Below, piece by piece: positions 1 to 7,846 of a stretch of 17,690 nt of DNA. The translations under genes and the position numbers were made by a program. Numbering within the stretch: the first letter of the stretch is position 1; the number at the start of each line of letters is the position of its first letter. The stretch comes from Gemmatimonadales bacterium (GTDB taxonomy: Bacteria; Gemmatimonadota; Gemmatimonadetes; Gemmatimonadales; GWC2-71-9), in assembly GCA_025924275.1 (NCBI GenBank), contig JAICEH010000010.1:1-17690 (forward strand). Reading direction: 5' to 3'. A model generated the notes under the pieces. It saw only the letters and a list, made by a program, of their open reading frames with translations. It made no database searches and was not told where the DNA came from.

Positions 1-32
1 GAGGGCGAGGGCCCCCCACGCCGCCCGGGCAT
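1..32 (-). CDS. Possible start of a downstream gene (truncated by window edge)
   Basis: An ATG at 32-30 on the minus strand follows the obgE stop codon after 3 bases and opens a frame reading MPGRRGGPSP up to the window edge. The tight spacing suggests the next gene of the same operon, possibly translated by coupling because no clear Shine-Dalgarno sequence is visible. Ten residues are too few to name a product. Confidence 0.35.
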   Translation of the reverse strand, partial: MPGRRGGPSP

Positions 33-35
33 CGC

Positions 36-1072
<1,037 letters not shown>

Positions 1073-1073
<1 letters not shown>

Positions 1074-1714
1074 CAATCCCCCGGGATCCAGGCCTCCCGC
1101 ACGGCGCGCCAGAGCTCCTTCACCCGCTTCCATGCGTCGAAGGAAAGCATCGGGTTCATCACCGCGAGGACTGCCTCCACCTGGCCGAAGCTCGCCCCGG
1201 CATTGAGCGCGCCCCGCATGTGGGAGTGCAGCTGCCGCGGCGTCTCCAGCACGCCCGCCTGGGCGACGATGCACAGCTCCCGGCGCAGCAGGTCGAGCCC
1301 CGGCCGGGCGATGGTCCGGCCGTATCCCTCGACGACCATCCAGGCATCGAGCGCCGGATGCAGCTGCCGGACGTTGTTGCGCAGCTTGCGGTAGTTGTCC
1401 CCGTAGATGATGCCGCAGGTCTCCTCCCCGCGGCGGGTCCACTCCGGGGCCCGGTCGTAGTCGGTGTCGGGGTCGGCCTCGGGCCCGTCGGTCCCCGTGG
1501 CCTTCCGCCACAGCGCGAAGGCCACCAGCGTCCTCGGGTAGCCCACGAACAGCAGCGACTGCAGCAGCATCTCGTCCACCCAGACCGGCGGCACGCCGGC
1601 GGAGCGCGCATCCTCCAGACGCTCGCGCAGCTCGGGCTCGTAGCCCTGCACCACGGCGGCCGCGAGCCGGACCAGCTCCAGGGTGTGGGCGTCGAGCCCG
1701 GCGGTCTTCTTCAT
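1073..1714 (-). CDS. Carboxymuconolactone decarboxylase (CMD/AhpD-like) family protein
   Basis: This 213-residue all-helical protein has two CMD-like halves, about 8-70 and 122-205. The second carries the family pattern (LLRREL near 142-147, then QLHSHMRGALNAGAS at 161-175). Family members include gamma-carboxymuconolactone decarboxylase and AhpD-type peroxidase partners. The AhpD CxxC pair is absent: only isolated Cys100 and Cys148 are present, so a thiol peroxidase role is not supported, and the substrate is unknown. GGAG lies 8 bases before the ATG at 1714. The gene sits 48 bases downstream of the asparaginase gene and overlaps the obgE start by one base, so it is the middle gene of a probable operon. 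Confidence 0.85.
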
Positions 1715-1762
1715 CAGTCTGTCTCCGGAACCGGGACCGGGAGGGGCCCGCGGTTCGCTGGG

Positions 1763-2770
1763 CTAGGCCGAAAACTGCACGGCCCCGGCGGCGCTCACCT
1801 CGCCCGTGGGCTCCGACCGGGTGTTGTGGATGGGATTGCGCCCGAATCGCTCGAGCACCGGAGCGGCTTCCTCGGCTCCGGCGTAGGGCGCCACGCGCAG
1901 CAGGGCCCCGAGCACTGCGGCGAGGGCCACCGGAGCCGAGCGCATGTCGCCGTCCTCGACCTTGACCGCGATGCCCAGCCCCGCGGGCACGACGCAGGCC
2001 CCGTAGACCCCTTCCGCCCCCACCTTGGCGAGGATCCGGCCGCCGGTCGCACGGATGAGTTCGGTGTCGAACCGCCCCGTCCCGGCGACCAGTTGGGGAT
2101 GCGCGCCCATCGCCGCCCGGAGCCGAGCGGCCGGTTCCCCGCCGTCCCCGGCCAGGCGGGCATACGCGAGGGCCATCGCGCGGAGCGGGAGGCCGAAGCA
2201 GGTCGCGGTGCATCCGTCGACCGCGAGGACGACGGACGCGGCGGGAACGCCGGTCCAGCGCTCCACCTCGACGAGGATGCGGTCCTGGACCGGATGCCCG
2301 GCGCGCTCGTACCCCGCGACCGGCCATCCGTGGTGCCGCGCCAGCGCCAGCATCCCGGCATGCTTCCCCGAGCAGTTGCTCCAGCGCGGCGACATCGGCG
2401 TGCCGCGCCGGAGGACCTCCTCGGCCACCGCCTGCCCCAGCGGCGGGTGCGGGCCGCACGCCAGGTCCGACTCGCTGCAGCCGATGCGCTCGAGCATCCG
2501 CCGCGCCACCGCGAGATGCACCGGCTCGCTCGAGTGCGAGGCGCAGGCGAGGGCCAGCTCCTCGGACCCGAGCCCGAAGCGATCGGCGGCTCCGTCGGCG
2601 AGGAGCGGGAGGGCCTGGAACGGCTTGGCGGACGAGCGCCAGAATGTCACGAGGTCCGGGTCGCCAACGCTGGCCACCAGCCGCCCGTCGGCGCCCACCA
2701 CCGCGGCCGACACCCGGTGGACCGACTCCACCAGGGACCCGCGGGTGCTCTCGATCCGGAGGGCGTGCAT
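1763..2770 (-). CDS. L-asparaginase II (Rhizobium etli AnsA type)
   Basis: This 335-residue enzyme hydrolyses L-asparagine to aspartate and ammonia. It belongs to the asparaginase_II family (R. etli ReAV class), unrelated to E. coli AnsA/AnsB. The residues reported as key in ReAV can be matched by position: Ser46/Lys49 in WRSSAKPFQ, Ser78 in CASHS, Cys133 and Lys136 in NCSGKHAGM, Cys187 in DGC, and Lys249 in ILAKVGAEGVYG. Both Ser-Lys pairs and the Cys/Lys metal site therefore look intact and the enzyme is probably active. No signal peptide is seen, so it is cytoplasmic. There is no Shine-Dalgarno sequence before ATG 2770. A -10-like box ends 8 bases upstream, so a leaderless transcript is possible. 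Confidence 0.93.
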   Translation of the reverse strand: MHALRIESTRGSLVESVHRVSAAVVGADGRLVASVGDPDLVTFWRSSAKPFQALPLLADGAADRFGLGSEELALACASHSSEPVHLAVARRMLERIGCSESDLACGPHPPLGQAVAEEVLRRGTPMSPRWSNCSGKHAGMLALARHHGWPVAGYERAGHPVQDRILVEVERWTGVPAASVVLAVDGCTATCFGLPLRAMALAYARLAGDGGEPAARLRAAMGAHPQLVAGTGRFDTELIRATGGRILAKVGAEGVYGACVVPAGLGIAVKVEDGDMRSAPVALAAVLGALLRVAPYAGAEEAAPVLERFGRNPIHNTRSEPTGEVSAAGAVQFSA

Positions 2771-2778
2771 CGCGGAGC

Positions 2779-2808
2779 AAGATACACGATGGCCGTCGCA
2801 GCGGTCAC
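2779..2808 (-). promoter_or_regulatory. Candidate promoter for the asparaginase operon
   Basis: Read on the minus strand, a -35-like GTGACC (2808-2803) and -10-like TATCTT (2784-2779) are separated by 18 bases. The -10 box ends 8 bases before the ATG, placing the predicted transcript start almost at the start codon. These are weak consensus matches read by eye. Confidence 0.35.
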
Positions 2809-2815
2809 GTTGACC
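2803..2815. promoter_or_regulatory. Perfect dyad GGTCA-CGT-TGACC in the divergent spacer
   Basis: A 5+3+5 inverted repeat lies midway between the asparaginase and Wzi-like genes. Its arms coincide with the -35-like boxes of both divergent promoters. It could be a shared operator, or simply two back-to-back -35 elements. Confidence 0.35.
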
Positions 2816-2837
2816 CTGACGCCCCTGCCGTTAGGTT
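2810..2837 (+). promoter_or_regulatory. Candidate promoter for the Wzi-like/hldA operon
   Basis: TTGACC (2810-2815), a 16-base spacer and TAGGTT (2832-2837) precede ATG 2847 by only 9 bases, and no Shine-Dalgarno sequence is present. This would fit a leaderless or nearly leaderless mRNA. The -35 is good and the -10 is poor. Confidence 0.35.
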
Positions 2838-2846
2838 CTCCCGCCA

Positions 2847-4346
2847 ATGCGCCGCCCCATGCCCCTGGCCCTGGCATCCGCGCTCGCCGCCGGGCCGGCT
2901 GCCGCACAAGCCTCCCCGTACGTCGCGCTGGACGATCCGAGGCTTCCCCTCTTCGAGCACCTCGTGGAGCGGGGGGAGGTGGACGATCCGTCCCCGATGG
3001 TCCGGCCCTTCCGCCGGCGCGACGCGGTGGAGGCGCTCGCCGCGGCCGCGGCGGCCCGCCGCGGCGACACCGCGCTGGTCCGGCGGCTGCTGGCGGAGTG
3101 GACCGACCCCGCGGCCAAGGCCTGGGGCGAGGTTGCGGGAAGTGCGGGTCTGCAGTCGTACACCGCCGCGGGCCGCGATCCCTGGCGGCCGGAGGGAGCG
3201 GGCGGCACGCGGCCCTACTTCGAGGCCGCGGCGGGCGGGGCCTTCGACAAGGTCGTGGCCCGGACCCGCCTCGCCGTCGAGCCCCGGCTCTCGGTCGACC
3301 CGGACTGGCCCGGCCGCCGCGACCTCGAGGTCGTCGGCCGGGTGATCGAGGCGTACGGCAGCGCGCAGTTCACCTACGGCAGCGTCTTCTTCGGCCAGCT
3401 CGACCGCCAGTGGGGGCCGCGCGGCGAACCCGGGGCGGCGACCAGCGGATTCCGCTACCCGCGCGCCGACTTCGGGATCGAGCTGGGCACCCGGGGCATC
3501 CGCCTGCGGAGCTTCTGGACCGACCTGCGGGACGAGGCCGACTCGACCGGGGCCACGATCCACCGCTACTTCGCGGCACACCGCCTGGACGTCCGCCTCT
3601 CCGGGCGGCTCACCGTCGGCCTCTGGGAGACGGTGCTGATCGCCGGGGCTGACCGCGAGTTCGAATCGATCTACCGCAACCCCTTCTCCCTGTCGCTGCT
3701 CGCCAACACCTACGGCCTGGGGGGCGAGGGGAACGTCATGGTCGGAGGGGACGTGACCTGGCGCGCCTTCGGATCCACCACGCTCCGGGCGGAACTCGCC
3801 GTGGACGACATCAACTACAACGAACGCGACGATCCCGACCGGGCCCCGGACCGCCTAGGCCTTGCCCTCGGGGCCGGCGGGCCCCTCGGCGCCAAGCTCT
3901 CCTGGTCGGCACTCTACGCCCTGGCCACCAGTACGGCCTTCCGGGCGGCGGACCCCTCCGAGAGCTTCATCGACGCCGGCGTCGGCGTCGGCCGGACCGC
4001 CACCGACTACGACCGCCTGGAGGTCCGGCTCGGGATCCCGCTCGCCGGCGCCTGGCTCCTGCAGCCCGAGGCCTCGCTGCTGCGCCAGGGCGAGGGCCGA
4101 CTCACCGATCCCTATCCCCCGCCGGGGGAGCGCGGCACCACGCCGCAGCTCTTCATCGGCACGGTGGAGCGCACCTGGGCGCTGGGCGCCCGGCTCGACG
4201 GACGCGCCGGTCCGCTCGCCCTCGCGGCGCGGGCCGGGTATCATCTCGTGGACGACGCCGATCACGTGTCGGGCGACACCGACCACCGCTTCGAAGGCCG
4301 GCTGCAGGCCACGCTTCGCCTCGGCCGCCGGGGAGTCCTGCCGTGA
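2847..4346 (+). CDS. Wzi-like outer-membrane beta-barrel protein (capsule assembly family)
   Basis: This 499-residue protein has a signal peptide (MRRPMPLALASALAAGPAAA, cleavage near residue 20-22). An N-terminal helical region of about 100 residues follows, including the pattern LFEHLVERGEVDDP...RPFRRRDAVEAL. The rest is a long stretch of alternating aromatic and polar beta-strands. The motif GQLDRQWGPRG and the overall layout resemble Wzi-type capsule assembly barrels, which anchor surface polysaccharide in Gram-negative bacteria. The resemblance is from memory, so the exact role is uncertain. Its stop overlaps the start of the heptose kinase gene by 4 bases (GTGA), so the two are co-translated, consistent with a cell-surface glycan role. 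There is no terminal Phe. Confidence 0.7.
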   Translation: MRRPMPLALASALAAGPAAAQASPYVALDDPRLPLFEHLVERGEVDDPSPMVRPFRRRDAVEALAAAAAARRGDTALVRRLLAEWTDPAAKAWGEVAGSAGLQSYTAAGRDPWRPEGAGGTRPYFEAAAGGAFDKVVARTRLAVEPRLSVDPDWPGRRDLEVVGRVIEAYGSAQFTYGSVFFGQLDRQWGPRGEPGAATSGFRYPRADFGIELGTRGIRLRSFWTDLRDEADSTGATIHRYFAAHRLDVRLSGRLTVGLWETVLIAGADREFESIYRNPFSLSLLANTYGLGGEGNVMVGGDVTWRAFGSTTLRAELAVDDINYNERDDPDRAPDRLGLALGAGGPLGAKLSWSALYALATSTAFRAADPSESFIDAGVGVGRTATDYDRLEVRLGIPLAGAWLLQPEASLLRQGEGRLTDPYPPPGERGTTPQLFIGTVERTWALGARLDGRAGPLALAARAGYHLVDDADHVSGDTDHRFEGRLQATLRLGRRGVLP

Positions 4347-5377
4347 GCCCTCCGCACACGCCGCCATCCCGCGACCGGGTCCTCCGCCTGCTGGAGAAGA
4401 TGCGGGGCGTGCGCGTGGTCGTGCTGGGCGACGCGATGCTCGACCGCTACCTCCTCGGCGACACCGACCGGCTCTCGCCCGAGGCGCCGGTGCCGGTCGT
4501 CACCGTGAAGGAGACACGGGCCGCGCTGGGCGGGGCCGCGAACGTGGCGGCCAACGTGGTGGCGATCGGGGCGCGCTGCCACCTGGTGGCAACCGCCGGC
4601 GACGACCTCCACGGCCGCGCGTTCCGCGAGGCACTCGGCGCCGCCGGGCTGGACGACCGCACCATCGTGACCGTGCCCGGCCGGCCCACCACGACCAAGA
4701 CCCGGGTGATGGCACGCGGGCAACAGGTGGTGCGGATCGACGAGGAAGTGGACGCGCCGCTCGAGCCCGGTACGCTCGAGCGGGTCACGACCCTGCTGCA
4801 CGAGGCCCTGGCCGACGCCGACGCGCTCCTGCTCGAGGACTACAACAAGGGACTGCTCGCCGCTCCGCTCATCACCGCCGCCGTCGCCGCCGCCCTGCGG
4901 CGCGGCGTGCCGGTGGTGGTGGACCCGAAGTACCGCCACTTCTTCGAGTACGCCGGGGCCACGGTGTTCAAGCCCAACCGCCGCGAGCTCGAGGCGGCCC
5001 TGGGCGCGGCGGTGGACCTCGAGCACCGGGACGCGCTGCCGCAGGCGCTCGAGCGGCTCAAGGTCGACAACCTGCTGCTGACCCTGGGCGCCGACGGCAT
5101 GGTGCTGGTGACGAAAGCGCGGGAGATCATCCACCTCCCGAGCATCGCGCGCGAGGTGTACGACGTCTCGGGCGCCGGGGACACCGTCACCGCCTGGGTG
5201 GGCGCGGCACTCGCCGCGGGCGCCACGCTCCTCGAGGCCGCCACCTTGGCGAACTACGCCGCCGGGATCGAGGTCGGAAAGGCCGGGGTGGCCACGGTGA
5301 CGCCGGAGGAACTGCTGGCGGTGCACGAGGAGCGGTTCGACCAGGTCGGGATGCTGCGGCGCGGGGGGATGTTGTAG
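4343..5377 (+). CDS. hldA: D-glycero-beta-D-manno-heptose-7-phosphate kinase (RfaE1/HldA)
   Basis: This 344-residue PfkB-family sugar kinase phosphorylates heptose 7-phosphate at O-1 on the route to ADP-heptose for lipopolysaccharide core. Visible motifs are LGDAMLDRYLLGDTDRLSPEAPVPV at the N-terminus (from residue 28), GGAANVAAN at 63-71, DPKYRHFF near 194-201, KPNRRE at 210-215, and the anion-hole/catalytic signature DVSGAGDTVTA at 274-284 with Asp280 as catalytic base. The cytidylyltransferase domain found in fused HldE is absent, so a separate HldC/RfaE2 is expected elsewhere. The start is GTG 4343, overlapping the previous stop. DVSGAGDTVTA distinguishes it from generic ribokinases. Confidence 0.93.
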   Translation: MSPPHTPPSRDRVLRLLEKMRGVRVVVLGDAMLDRYLLGDTDRLSPEAPVPVVTVKETRAALGGAANVAANVVAIGARCHLVATAGDDLHGRAFREALGAAGLDDRTIVTVPGRPTTTKTRVMARGQQVVRIDEEVDAPLEPGTLERVTTLLHEALADADALLLEDYNKGLLAAPLITAAVAAALRRGVPVVVDPKYRHFFEYAGATVFKPNRRELEAALGAAVDLEHRDALPQALERLKVDNLLLTLGADGMVLVTKAREIIHLPSIAREVYDVSGAGDTVTAWVGAALAAGATLLEAATLANYAAGIEVGKAGVATVTPEELLAVHEERFDQVGMLRRGGML

Positions 5378-5476
5378 GGGAGCGCGGAGCGGGGAGCGGG
5401 GGACCGCGCCGCAGGCTGTCGCCGTGCCACCAACCCTACCGAATCCGCCCCTTCCCCGTTACTCTCTTCCCTCCCC

Positions 5477-5550
5477 GGGCGATTAGCTCAGCTGGTTAGA
5501 GCGCGCGCCTCACATGCGCGAGGTCGGGGGTTCAAGTCCCTCATCGCCCA
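5477..5550 (+). tRNA. tRNA-Val (anticodon CAC)
   Basis: A 74-base cloverleaf can be drawn completely. The acceptor GGGCGAT pairs with ATCGCCC, the D stem is GCTC/GAGC, and the anticodon stem CGCGC/GCGCG carries loop CTCACAT (anticodon 5511-5513). The T stem GGGGG/CCCTC (one G-T pair) carries loop TTCAAGT. The discriminator is A, and CCA is not encoded. It reads the GUG codon. The hydrolase gene on the opposite strand ends inside its last 10 bases. Confidence 0.95.
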
Positions 5551-6473
5551 TGCGCGAAGCCCCCGCCGGCCGTCGGCGGGGGCTTCCTCTCGTCGGGGAC
5601 CTCGTCCCCCGGCTCCGCCGCCTCGAGCCAGGCCGCGATCTCCTCCCAGACCACTGGCGCCACGCCGGGCCGCAGGAACTCGAAGTGACCCAGCCGGCGC
5701 ACCCCGAGCTGCCCCGGCGACAGGTGCCGCCGCACCACTCGCCCGCCGAATTCGGCGTGCAGGACGTCCACCGCACGTCGGGGCGCGATCGGGTCGTCGT
5801 CGAAACTGAACCCCAGCACCGGCGCCACCAGCCGTTGATGCCCCTCCCAGCCGTCGTGGTACCCGGGCCGGCGGCACCATCCGGCCCACTCGAGCGCGAC
5901 CCCGCGGGGCAGGTCTTCCCCGAAGCCGAGCCGTCGCGACGGGAAATACCCGAGCGCGCGGGTGACGCCGGGCATCAGGACGTACCAGAGCCCGTAGAGG
6001 GGAAGGCGGAGCCGGAGCGGCCAGTGGCCCAGGTAGCCGGATTGCGCCGCGAGCGTCACGATCGAACCGGCCGCCGAGGCCCCCGGCACGAAGCCCAGCG
6101 CCTGCCCGCCGAAGCTGTGCCCGATCAGGTGGAGCGGCAGCCCCGGATGTGCCGCCCGCGCCCACTGCACCACGCCTTCGAAGTCCTTCTCCGCCCAGTC
6201 GTGCATCGTCGCCGCGAAACCGCGCAGCGATGCGGGTCGGCTCTCCCCCGTGCCGCGCCAGTCCCAGGTGACGACCGCCGCTCCCCGCTCGGCGAGGAAG
6301 GTCGCCAGGGCACGATAGATGCCTCGCCTCACCCCGGTGGCGGGGGCCACGACCACGATCCTCGTCGCCCGGGCGGCGGCCGGCGTGAATTCGGAAGCGG
6401 CCAGCTGGAATCCGTCGGTGGCGGGGAGCAGAAACGACCGGTCCCTCGCGGCGTCGAGGCTCGAAGTCGGCAT
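5541..6473 (-). CDS. Alpha/beta hydrolase family protein
   Basis: This is a 310-residue serine hydrolase. Visible features are the oxyanion region VVVAPATGVRRGIYR near 40-54, strand motif DWRGTGES at 71-78, nucleophile elbow GHSFGG at 118-123 (Ser120), a probable acid in FDDDP (Asp225-227) and the catalytic His263 in LGHFEF. The layout resembles the COG4757-type predicted hydrolases, whose substrate is unknown. No signal peptide is present. It begins 12 bases after the HMA-protein stop, so it is co-transcribed. The final 15 or so residues (RKPPPTAGGGFAHGR) are encoded by the tRNA-Val terminator, and the stop lies inside the tRNA, so the natural C-terminus may once have been shorter. Confidence 0.88.
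   Translation of the reverse strand: MPTSSLDAARDRSFLLPATDGFQLAASEFTPAAARATRIVVVAPATGVRRGIYRALATFLAERGAAVVTWDWRGTGESRPASLRGFAATMHDWAEKDFEGVVQWARAAHPGLPLHLIGHSFGGQALGFVPGASAAGSIVTLAAQSGYLGHWPLRLRLPLYGLWYVLMPGVTRALGYFPSRRLGFGEDLPRGVALEWAGWCRRPGYHDGWEGHQRLVAPVLGFSFDDDPIAPRRAVDVLHAEFGGRVVRRHLSPGQLGVRRLGHFEFLRPGVAPVVWEEIAAWLEAAEPGDEVPDERKPPPTAGGGFAHGR
5556..5586 (+). terminator. Hairpin terminator after tRNA-Val
   Basis: A perfect 13-bp stem (GAAGCCCCCGCCG at 5556-5568 with 5574-5586) with a 5-base loop begins 5 bases after the tRNA. The following tract (CTCTCGTC) is only weakly T-rich. The hairpin also lies inside the 3' end of the convergent hydrolase gene, whose last residues it encodes. Confidence 0.6.
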
Positions 6474-6485
6474 GCCCGCACCCGG

Positions 6486-6812
6486 TCAGGTGACCGGCCG
6501 GCTGGTTTCCACCGGCTCACCCGCCCCCTGGCACCCCGAACCGACGGCAGGCGGAGTGAGGGCCGGCGCCCCGGGGCTCGGGGGCGTGGTGGCGGAGTAC
6601 CCCGCCGCGACGATGGCCGCCGCGAACTGGAGTTCGACCGCCAGGGCCGGATCGTAGTCGATCCAGGCCCGCTCCGCGGCTCGATCGACCCGGACCGAGC
6701 GGAATCCCGGCAGGGGGGCCAGGGCGGCTTCGACCCTGGCCTCGCAGGACGCGCAGGCCATTCCCCGCACCTGCAGGGTGAGTGTCGAGATTCTGCCAGA
6801 GAATGAAGACAT
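6486..6812 (-). CDS. Heavy-metal-associated (HMA) domain protein
   Basis: This 108-residue protein has one HMA fold (about 9-75) of the CopZ/MerP type: LTLQVRGMACASCEARVEAAL with metal-binding Cys20 and Cys23, then GFRSVRVDRAAERAWIDYDP. A Pro-rich tail (76-108) with an extra Cys94 follows. Such domains bind Cu(I), Hg(II) or similar soft metals and pass them to transporters or regulators; the metal here is not determined. The start chosen is ATG 6812, with GGAG 6 bases upstream. An ATG at 6857 is less likely because it falls inside the putative -10 box. No signal peptide is seen from 6812, so the protein is cytoplasmic. It is divergent from the Cys-rich peptide and sigma-factor genes. Confidence 0.88.
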   Translation of the reverse strand: MSSFSGRISTLTLQVRGMACASCEARVEAALAPLPGFRSVRVDRAAERAWIDYDPALAVELQFAAAIVAAGYSATTPPSPGAPALTPPAVGSGCQGAGEPVETSRPVT

Positions 6813-6852
6813 CGGGGACTCCGGGTGCAGGTCGTGGGGCCAGGAAGCGACT

Positions 6853-6881
6853 AACATATATACCCCCCTCCCCTATGTCAA
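6853..6881 (-). promoter_or_regulatory. Sigma-70-like promoter for the HMA/hydrolase operon
   Basis: On the minus strand, a perfect TTGACA (6881-6876), a 17-base spacer rich in G, and TATGTT (6858-6853) give the best -35/-10 pair in the window. The predicted start is near 6846, leaving a leader of about 33 bases before ATG 6812. Confidence 0.6.
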
Positions 6882-6914
6882 CCATCTCGCTTCTCGCCCT
6901 TCCTGGACCCCATG

Positions 6915-6940
6915 CGTCCTTTTTCGTCCTCCGACGTCCT
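6915..6940. repeat. Three CGTCCT direct repeats at exactly 10-bp spacing
   Basis: CGTCCT occurs at 6915-6920, 6925-6930 and 6935-6940, each preceded by a variable base. The spacing is one DNA turn, so all copies face the same side of the helix. They lie between the divergent HMA and Cys-rich peptide genes, which suggests a cooperative regulator site. This is inference from position and phasing. Confidence 0.5.
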
Positions 6941-6991
6941 TGACGACGGTGCCGCCGGACGGCGCCATCACATTCCACCAAGGAGGAACCC

Positions 6992-7105
6992 ATGTCCCGT
7001 CACGAGGATGTCCCCTGTTGCACCGGCACCGCCAAGCCCGGGTGCTGCCCGCCGGCCACGCCGGAGCCCTGCTGCGGCGACGAGCAGGACTGCGGCTGCC
7101 GTTGA
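6992..7105 (+). CDS. Small cysteine-rich peptide (37 aa), metallothionein-like composition
   Basis: ATG 6992 is preceded by AAGGAGG (6980-6986) with a 5-base gap, the strongest ribosome binding site in the window. The frame encodes 37 residues with eight cysteines: CC at 9-10, 18-19 and 27-28, and CGC at 34-36. The CC pairs recur every nine residues, and the peptide is also rich in Pro, Gly, Asp and Glu. There is no signal peptide or membrane segment. I do not recognise a named family. The composition suggests soft-metal binding or thiol buffering. A sigma-factor gene starts 48 bases downstream, and a metal-binding HMA gene lies divergently upstream, which supports a metal or thiol-stress role. 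It is too short for ordinary gene calling, but the ribosome binding site and the patterned cysteines argue that it is real. Confidence 0.75.
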   Translation: MSRHEDVPCCTGTAKPGCCPPATPEPCCGDEQDCGCR

Positions 7106-7115
7106 GTCCATCCAT

Positions 7116-7150
7116 GGCTCCCTGCCGGGGTTGCCCCCCGGCTGGGAGCC
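7116..7150 (+). promoter_or_regulatory. Long hairpin sequestering the sigma-factor ribosome binding site
   Basis: Bases 7116-7130 pair with 7136-7150: GGCTCCC with GGGAGCC outside and GCCGGGG with CCCCGGC inside, with one T-T mismatch (7123/7143) and loop TTGCC. That makes 14 of 15 pairs, nearly all G-C. The 3' arm contains GGGAG (7144-7148), the Shine-Dalgarno sequence of the sigma factor starting at 7154. No T tract follows, so translational occlusion or transcript processing is more likely than termination. Confidence 0.7.
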
Positions 7151-7153
7151 GGT

Positions 7154-7846
7154 ATGCTCCACTCGATGGACACCACCCCGCCTCCGGACGCCCAGGCGCT
7201 CCCCTCCGCCCCGCCCTGGGGTCTGTTCCGCGCACGACTGCTGGGCTGGTTGCGGCCCCGGCTGGATGATCCAGCCGATGCCGAGGACCTCGTCCAGGAG
7301 GTCCTTGGCCGGGCGGCGATCCGGCTGTCCGAGCTCCAGAGTGGGGAGCGCCTGCTCCCCTGGCTCTTCCGGATCGCCAGGAATGCCCTGGTCGACCATT
7401 ACCGCTCCCGCGGCCGCCGCGGCCGGGCGGTGGCGCTCGAGGACCTGCCGGCATCCCAGGAGCCCGGAGCCCCCGTTGCGAGCGCGGCCGGCGAGGCCAG
7501 GGCCGAGCTGGCCTCCTGTCTCGAGCCGATGGTGGCCGCCCTGCCCCATCCGTACCGCGAAGCCATTCGCCGGGTGGACCTTGGGGGGGAGCGCCAGGTG
7601 GATGTGGCCGGCGACCTGGGTCTGGGCATCTCCACACTCAAGAGCCGCGTGCAACGCGGCCGTCGCCTGCTGCATCGTGCCTTCACCGACTGCTGCGAGC
7701 TCGAGCGGGACAGGATGGGCTCCGTGGTGGGGTACGAACGCCGGGGCGGCACGGCCTGCGTCCCGCAGCTCCCGGCCGGTGTGCCCAGTCACAACTGCGG
7801 CCCAATCGGGGGGTTAGACTCGGCAGGCTGGCACTCCTCAAGTTGA
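7154..7846 (+). CDS. SigZ-like RNA polymerase sigma factor (sigma-70 family, ECF type)
   Basis: This 230-residue protein has sigma region 2 at about 25-88 (DDPADAEDLVQEVLGRAA, LLPWLFRIARNALVDHYR) and region 4 at about 122-175 (ALPHPYREAIRRVDLGGERQ, then the helix-turn-helix DVAGDLGLGISTLKSRVQRGR). After region 4 comes DCCELERDRMGSVVGYE (179-195), which matches the C-terminal signature I recall for SigZ proteins, including the adjacent cysteine pair 180-181. Further cysteines at 202 and 215 could serve redox or metal sensing. No anti-sigma gene is adjacent. The GGGAG before GTATG-type start 7154 supports this start over the internal ATG at 7166. The gene lies directly behind the Cys-rich peptide gene. 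Confidence 0.88.
   Translation: MLHSMDTTPPPDAQALPSAPPWGLFRARLLGWLRPRLDDPADAEDLVQEVLGRAAIRLSELQSGERLLPWLFRIARNALVDHYRSRGRRGRAVALEDLPASQEPGAPVASAAGEARAELASCLEPMVAALPHPYREAIRRVDLGGERQVDVAGDLGLGISTLKSRVQRGRRLLHRAFTDCCELERDRMGSVVGYERRGGTACVPQLPAGVPSHNCGPIGGLDSAGWHSSS

Noticed and set aside
1074..2780. Long minus-strand open frame extending obgE upstream to about 914 residues
   Set aside because: The extension is out of frame with two well-supported genes on the same strand and is Arg/Ala/Gly-rich without domains. It reflects scarcity of stops at high GC.
1220..3652. 810-residue plus-strand open frame across asparaginase and the divergent spacer
   Set aside because: It is antisense to conserved asparaginase motifs and crosses the promoter region; an open-frame shadow.
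5378..5404. GGAGCG-like short repeats after hldA
   Set aside because: Only three imperfect copies of a GC-rich hexamer; nothing separates them from composition bias.
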